Source: Brachyhypopomus gauderio
Lineage: Eukaryota; Chordata; Actinopteri; Gymnotiformes; Hypopomidae
Length of the DNA: 64,000 nucleotides
Direction of reading: 5' to 3'
Assembly (NCBI RefSeq): GCF_052324685.1
Contig: NC_135214.1
Location: 25,525,765 to 25,589,764 of the forward strand
Shown piece by piece: positions 58,555-64,000 of this stretch (positions are counted from its first letter, which is position 1; every line of letters begins with the position of its first letter). A program made the translations under genes and the position numbers. A model generated the notes under the pieces. The model worked only from the letters and a program-made list of their open reading frames with translations. It had not been told where the DNA came from and ran no database searches.

Positions 58555-59065
58555 TTCTCACTACTCTCTCCCTCTCACTGTCTCTTTGCCTCTCACTACT
58601 CACTCTCTCACTGTCTCTCTCCCTCTTACTGTCTATCTCCCTCTCTCTCCCTCTCACTGTCTATCTCTCCCTCTCACTGTCTCTCCCTCTACTGTCTCTC
58701 TTTACCTCTCACTACTCTCTCCCTCTCACTGTATCTCTCCCTCTTACTGTCTATCTCCCTCTCACTGTCTCTCCCTCTCACTGTCTCTCTCCCTTTTACT
58801 GTCTATCTCCCTCTCTCTCCCTCTCACTGTCTATCTCTCCCCCTCACTGTCTCTCTCCCTCTCACTGTCTATCTCTCCCTCTCACTGTCTCTCTCTCCCC
58901 CTCACTGTCTCTCTCCCTCTCACTGTCTCTCCTTCTCACTGTCTCTCTCCCTCTCACTGTCTCTCTCTCTCCCTCTCACTGTCTCTCTCTCCCTCTCACT
59001 GTCTCTCTCTCTCCTTCTCACTGTCTCTCTCTCCCTCGCACTGCTTTCTCTCCCTCTTACCCTTC
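58555..59065. repeat. CTCTCACTGTCTCTCTCCCT minisatellite
   Basis: About 500 bases of pyrimidine units of 16-20 bp. The open frames across it (Ser/Leu/Pro/His) are artefacts. Confidence 0.95.
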
Positions 59066-60045
59066 GTCATTTTCTGTCTCTCCTCCAAACCCACACCTGA
59101 GATGTCACATAACTGAGATATCCCTGCTGCTGATAGTTATAAGTGTCAGAAAGACGCCAGGATAGAGCAGCAGTTATGACCATCTTCATTCACAGGGGGC
59201 AGCAGAGAGGTAGATGAGCTTTAGAACATCTTCTCTCTGTATATATCACCCCCTCATCCTCCGACCCTCCTCCCAATGTCTGCCTCTTTCTCTCTGTCTC
59301 TTTTGCTTTCTCTCTTTATACAGTGATGCCTTTTCAGAGTAAACTCATACTTCTGAGCTTCAGAAGAAAAACTATCTGTACTTTTGGGTTATATATGAAC
59401 TTTTGTCCAAGCATGAGGACATGAGGATCTGGAGGAGAAATAACACACACCATTGCCGCTGTCACATGTAGCTCCAAGAAATTCTTGACCTTTTCTGTGT
59501 TTTGGATAATCTGCTGGTCTACACGCCTTTGGAGATCTGGAGATTGCTTTTTCAGCCACAACCCTCCATATTTCTGCTGAGATTAAAGAAAATCTTTAAT
59601 TTTCAGAAATGTTGTTCCAGGCATGTTGCTGTTCATTAATGAGAGCAGGGGTTTCCAGAAGCATGCTCATTACCACTAAAGAACCTACCTTACATATTCT
59701 TTTGAGTTGTCCTGTAAGGCTTCAGATCCTGTGTGCTGTCCTGTAGGTCCTTTGAGCTGTCCTGTCGGTCCTGTGAGCTGTCCTGTAGGTCTTTTAGGCT
59801 GTTATATCTGTTTGTCTCTCTGACACCGTTAAAGTCAAAGCCATCTTCATGCCCCGCCCTGCTGCCAGAGAGTATGTGTGTTCCAGGATACTGCAGCTGT
59901 CTGAGTAATCGCTCCATGAGTGAAAACAGAAAGTAATTGTGTTTGAGCACTGGCAAAGCACACAAGGGTTGGAGTGTCTCCACGGGTACTTCACGCTATG
60001 AACAGAGCCAGGCTGCTGCTGTCTCTGACGTGCTGCCCTGGTCCT
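59066..60045. other. Presumed intron, unresolved
   Basis: A minus-strand open frame at 59561-59334 (75 residues, with VDQQIIQNTEKVKNFLELH) is not low complexity but has no partner exons or family I can name. Short GTCCTGTGAGCTGTCCTGTA repeats lie at 59707-59795. The rest is unremarkable. Confidence 0.35.
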
Positions 60046-60310
60046 GTCAGGAGGTGAGCGGCTTCTAACAGAGTAACTCGTATTAATACTGTCAGGAGGT
60101 GAGCGGCTTCTAACCGAGTAACCCGTATTAATACTGTCAGGAGGTGAGCGGCTTCTAACCAAGTAACCCGTATTAATACTGTCAGGAGGTGAGCGGCTTC
60201 TAACAGAGTAACTCGTTTTAATTCTGTCAGCAGGTGAGCGGCTCCTTACAGAGTAACTCGTATTAATACTGTCAGGAGTTGAGCGGCTTCTTACAGAGTA
60301 AATCCTGCTA
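60046..60310. repeat. 45-bp x 6 minisatellite
   Basis: Units start at 60046, 60091, 60136, 60181, 60226 and 60271. Each reads GTCAGGAGGTGAGCGGCTTC, then TAACAGAGTAACTCGTATTA, then ATACT. Most copies contain the donor-like AG|GTGAGC. The minus-strand frame is open (SYSVRSRSPPDSINT pattern) because 45 is divisible by three. Confidence 0.92.
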
Positions 60311-60628
60311 TTACTGTGAGATAGACAGTGATGTAACACAGATGGTTGTTCTCTGTGTTTTGAGTTGCTGTGTTTGATGATGCCAAGTTCACACTACACA
60401 ATTTCAGTCCTACAGGTCACCAAGTAAAACTCAAAATTATAACCAAGTTGGGCTGAAAAATTGGCTCTCAGTTGATATGTGTGAACTTGATACAAGAGGC
60501 TCATCAATTGCTTGCAAAGTTACAAAACATATCTGGCATTCTTTATATATTTATATATTTTTTAATATCTGGAAAAGTCCAGATTCTGTAGTGTGAAGAA
60601 TCACCAGGTTACGAGTGCAGTGTGGAGC

Positions 60629-60811
60629 CAGGGCTGCCAATGAGTTACTAGTTCGCTCTGGCGCCAACCACCGGCGATTGACAGATCGCGACATAATACT
60701 TAATTTGTGTCCATTTTACGTTCGCCCCCCCCCCCGCTCAACAACTTACGTTCGCCACCCTCTCCAGGTTAAAATCTCACTCCAAGCGAATGTCAAAAGT
60801 TGGCAACCCTG
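60629..60811. mobile_element. hAT-type MITE, 183 bp
   Basis: The ends are CAGGGCTGCCAA and TTGGCAACCCTG, inverted repeats with one mismatch. They are flanked by GTGGAGC at 60622-60628 and 60812-60818. A C-run inside is followed by CAACAACTTACGTTCGCCAC, shared with 26410-26433. Confidence 0.75.
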
Positions 60812-60818
60812 GTGGAGC

Positions 60819-61723
60819 TATAGCGAGAAACACAAGTAAAGGAGTTGTGGAAACCCAGAGAGACAATACAGCAAATTGCAGTGTGAACAGTACAGAGATC
60901 GGACAGTTCTAACAATGTGTAATTGTCCTTGGCACTGGTTGCTTGCTGTTGGGTTATGGTGTGGCTAACAGAACTAGCAGTAGTAGGGTGCTAGCTTGCT
61001 TGTCTGTTTGCTGCAGCTGTCTAACCAGTCATAGCTCTGCACCTGCCCCGCCCCCTCTAAACCACCCTCTTATAAACCACGCCCATTCCGCTGTGCTCCC
61101 TCCCTGCATACTTTAGTGTTCTGTGTGGGCAACGCCAGTGACCTCTGACCTCTGGACTAACCATGACCATCTAACCAGCTTTGACCAGGGTCCCATCTGA
61201 ATGAGGCAGCCCCCTCTAACCCTGACCTCTGATTTGAGAGACATTTTGCACACCTAGGTTAACTGGTAGCGGTGGAATAAGGTTAACTGGTAAAATGGTG
61301 TGAGAATGATGTAAACTACGTGAGGTTTTCTCCTTTGAAAGTGTCTCTGTCTCTGTATGATGCTTTCTGCATACACCAGACATTCCTCCTCTGACCTTTT
61401 GTCTGAATCGTGTTCCTTCACTATTTCTCCATGTCCCTATCTCTGCTTATATTCAGACATAAACACTCATCTCTGTGTCTTCAGGACATGTTTGTCTTAA
61501 GACATTGCTGAGATGTTTCACTTTAAAGCAACATGTTGATTTTGCAATCCTCAAGCAGGCTCATAATCTGTACTGGTTGGAATGTAAATGCTGTTTCTGC
61601 TCTGTGTGATGGTATTTCAGATCATAAACTTTTTTCCAAAGTTCAAAGTCCTATTCTAAACCTTTTTCCGTAATCCCCGTCTGTCTCGGCACATCTTAAT
61701 TCCTCTTCTCCCTCTGTGGTCAC

Positions 61724-61724
<1 letters not shown>
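60819..61724. other. Presumed intron, nothing recognised
   Basis: Unique sequence without splice-flanked coding. Confidence 0.4.
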
Positions 61725-61814
<90 letters not shown>

Positions 61815-61832
61815 CATGCGTGTGTGTGTGTG
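61725..61832. repeat. (GT)n microsatellite
   Basis: More than 40 GT units with a CGTGCATGCG interruption near 61811. Confidence 0.95.
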
Positions 61833-61971
61833 CCTCCCTCTGTAAGTGCATACTACTAAATATTCAGCAGCTGTCCATGTTTAGTTGTCCGTGGTTCATG
61901 GAATACAGTAGTGTTGCATGCGTGTGCACTTTTGTGTAATAGTTCCAGTACAGACGCGTTTGGTCTGACAC

Positions 61972-63055
61972 AACCACAGATACTTCACCTGGCACAGCCA
62001 CAGATACTCCACTTGACACAGTCACAGATACTCCACCTGACACAGCCACATACACTCCACCTGACACAGTCACAGATACTCCACCTGGCACAGCCCCAGA
62101 TACTCCACCTGACACAGCCACAGATACTCCAGCTGACACAGCCAAAGATACTCCAGCTGACACAGCCACAGATACTCCAGCTGACACAGCCACCTGATAC
62201 AGCCACAGATACTCCAGCTGACACAGCCACATATACTCCACGTGACACAGCCACAGATACTCCAGCTGACACAGCTACAGATACTCCAGCTGACACAGCC
62301 ACAGATACTCCAGCTGACACAGCCATAGATACTCCAGCTGACACAGACACAGATACTCCAGCTGACACAGTCACAGATACTCCAGCTGACACAGCCACAG
62401 ATACTCCACCTAACACAGCCACAGATACTCCAGCTGACACATCCACAGATACTCCACCTGACATAGCCACAGATACTCCACCTGACACAGTAACAGATAC
62501 TCCACCTAACACAGCCACAGATACTCCAGCTGACACAGCCACAGATACTCCACCTGACACAGCCACAGATACTCCACCTAACACAGCCACAGATACTCCA
62601 CCTAACACAGCCACAGATACTCCAGCTGACACAGCCACAGATACTCCACCTGACATAGCCACAGATACTCCACCTGACACAGCAACAGATACTCCACCTG
62701 ACACAGTAACAGATACTCCACCTAACACAGCCACAGATACTCCACCTAACACAGTCACAGATACTCCACCTGACATAGCCACAGATACTCCACCTGACAC
62801 AGCCACAGATACTCCACCTGACACAGTAACAGATACTCCACCTAACACAGCCACAGATACTCCATCTAACACAGCCACAGATACTCCACCTAACATAGCC
62901 ACAGATACTCCACCTGACACAGCCACAGATACTCCACCTGACATAGCCACAGATACTTCACCTGACACAGCCACAGATACTCCACCTGACACAATAACAG
63001 ATACTCCACCTGACATAGCCACCGATACTCCACCTGACACAGCCACAGCAGTTTC
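61972..63055. repeat. 24-bp minisatellite, about 45 units
   Basis: Units read ACAGCCACAGATACTCCACC plus TGAC. Because 24 is divisible by three and the units lack stops, the plus strand is open for 399 codons (Asp-Thr-Pro-rich) and the minus strand for 363 codons (VSVAVSGG pattern). Variants (CCTAAC, CATAGCC, CAGTAACAG) recur in the same order in blocks, suggesting duplication of multi-unit segments. No start context, splice signal or domain supports a gene. Confidence 0.93.
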
Positions 63056-63555
63056 CACTACGTTTGAACTGGCCAAGAACAGACTGTTGATTTTTAAGTT
63101 TGTTCACTGATACAGCTGTGTGTGATAGAGGTGTGTGTGAACTGATAACCTAGCTAGCAGCAGTCTGTCCAGATGAGGAGAAAACATGTTTTTCAATTGA
63201 GGAAAAGCTTTAGAAGCTGAGTTTCACCAAAACACCGGCCTACACACACTGGCATTCACCTGAGTCCACATTCTTGAGAAATGACGTTGATTGAGAGCAT
63301 TGCTCAAACAGCTTTGTTATTTGTTACTTACTGCCTGCTGTTGTTTTGTTAAGAAACTGGACTGGTGTTTACCTTTGGCTCAGTTACACAAGGCCACATC
63401 GCACAGAATAAGCAAGTCTTCCATCTAATCTGCTCAGTGAACATCTAACAGCTACCATCTGACATCTCGGGGGGGATTTGTGGTGATTCTTGAGCAAGGG
63501 ATGGACATTGATCCAATATTCCTTGGCACACTGCACACCCTTGTGAGCACACTCA
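63056..63555. other. Presumed intron, nothing recognised
   Basis: AT-rich unique sequence; no exon was seen. Confidence 0.4.
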
Positions 63556-63832
63556 CCCCTCCCTCGCTCTCTCACCCACACACACTCTCACTCTCTCTCA
63601 CACACACACTCACCCCACCCTCTCTCTCTAACACACTCCCTCTCTCTCTAACACACTCTATCTCTCTCTCATACACTCTTTCTCTCTCCCCATCCCACAC
63701 ACACACACACACACACACACACCCCGATTAATGTTCCCCTGCTGTGCCAAGGCTTAGAATGATAGATGATTGTGTTCAAGTGCTTTGGACCAGAACAGTC
63801 AAAGAGGTGTATGTTTGTGTGTGTGTGTGTGC

Positions 63833-63881
<49 letters not shown>

Positions 63882-64000
63882 CTGTGGGTATGAGCTGTGT
63901 GTGTGTGTGAGAGTGAGGTGTGTATGTGTGTGTGAGAGTGAGGTGTGTATGTGTGTGTGAGAGCTGTGTGTGAGAGAGAGTGTGGTGTGTGTGTGAGCTG
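63556..64000. repeat. CACTCTCTCT, (CA)n, (GT)n and (GA)n tracts
   Basis: Pyrimidine repeats at 63560-63690, (CA)n at 63697-63722, (GT)n and (GA)n at 63815-63878. GTGTGTGTGAGAGTGAGGTG units then run to the window edge. Confidence 0.9.

Noticed and set aside
58416-59165. 249- and 194-codon Ser/Leu/Pro frames
   Set aside because: They are translated CTCTCACTGTCTCTC repeats.
59334-59561. 75-codon minus-strand frame, not low complexity
   Set aside because: No partner exons and no family I can name. Kept only as a note in the region entry.
61911-63110. 399-codon open frame, the longest in the window
   Set aside because: It is the translation of a 24-bp minisatellite; the opposite strand is equally open. 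No domain, start context or splice signal supports it.
44418-64000. Search for further ghr exons (cytokine-receptor domain)
   Set aside because: No frame with the expected Cys pattern or WS-like motif between splice sites was found, so none is annotated.
1-64000. A novel multi-gene defence or biosynthetic system
   Set aside because: The window is a vertebrate locus with known gene families and repeats; nothing supports a new operon-like or system-like arrangement.

Overview
The window is nuclear DNA of a ray-finned fish. It has short GT-AG introns, vertebrate gene families, fish-type hAT, Harbinger, L2 and tRNA-derived SINE copies, and very many CA/GT microsatellites and minisatellites. An otophysan teleost (characin, catfish or relative) is my guess; the sequence does not fix the species. 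I see no prokaryotic features, no CRISPR array and no RNA gene. I did not find a new multi-gene system. The most unusual structures are in an alpha-2-macroglobulin-like gene at the left end.

Layout. (1) 496-10990, plus strand: an alpha-2-macroglobulin-like protease inhibitor gene with 32 recognisable exons, including the GCGEQ thioester. The exons for the middle of the thioester domain are absent, and the end of exon 26 with its splice donor is repeated nine times in a 39-bp array. (2) About 12.0-15.6 kb: a decayed PIF/Harbinger transposon carrying a transposase pseudogene (plus strand) and its Myb/SANT-like partner (minus strand), with a SINE and a fold-back element inserted between them. 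(3) 17980-21175: rimoc1 (C5orf51 homologue), six exons, with a CLEAR-type E-box just upstream. (4) 22287-26250: fbxo4, seven exons, intact. (5) 26.3-34 kb: intergenic repeats and an L2 reverse-transcriptase relic. (6) 33.97-34.86 kb: a CpG-rich, promoter-like block. (7) 44300-44416: a signal-peptide exon. Gene order and splice phase suggest it is the first coding exon of growth hormone receptor (ghr), whose later exons would lie beyond the window. (8) 44.4-64 kb: no convincing exons; hAT elements with target-site duplications, an L2 LINE, SINEs and long minisatellites.

How the genes relate. RIMOC1, FBXO4 and GHR are neighbours in the same order and orientation on human chromosome 5p13-p12, so 18-44 kb is an ancient syntenic block, here tightly spaced and then inflated by repeats. 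Their known roles differ: Rab7 activation and mitophagy, SCF ubiquitin ligase, and cytokine-type receptor. The block reflects shared ancestry rather than a pathway. The A2M-like gene is not part of that human neighbourhood.

Exon boundaries were derived by reading splice consensus and phase by eye. No alignment or database search was run.
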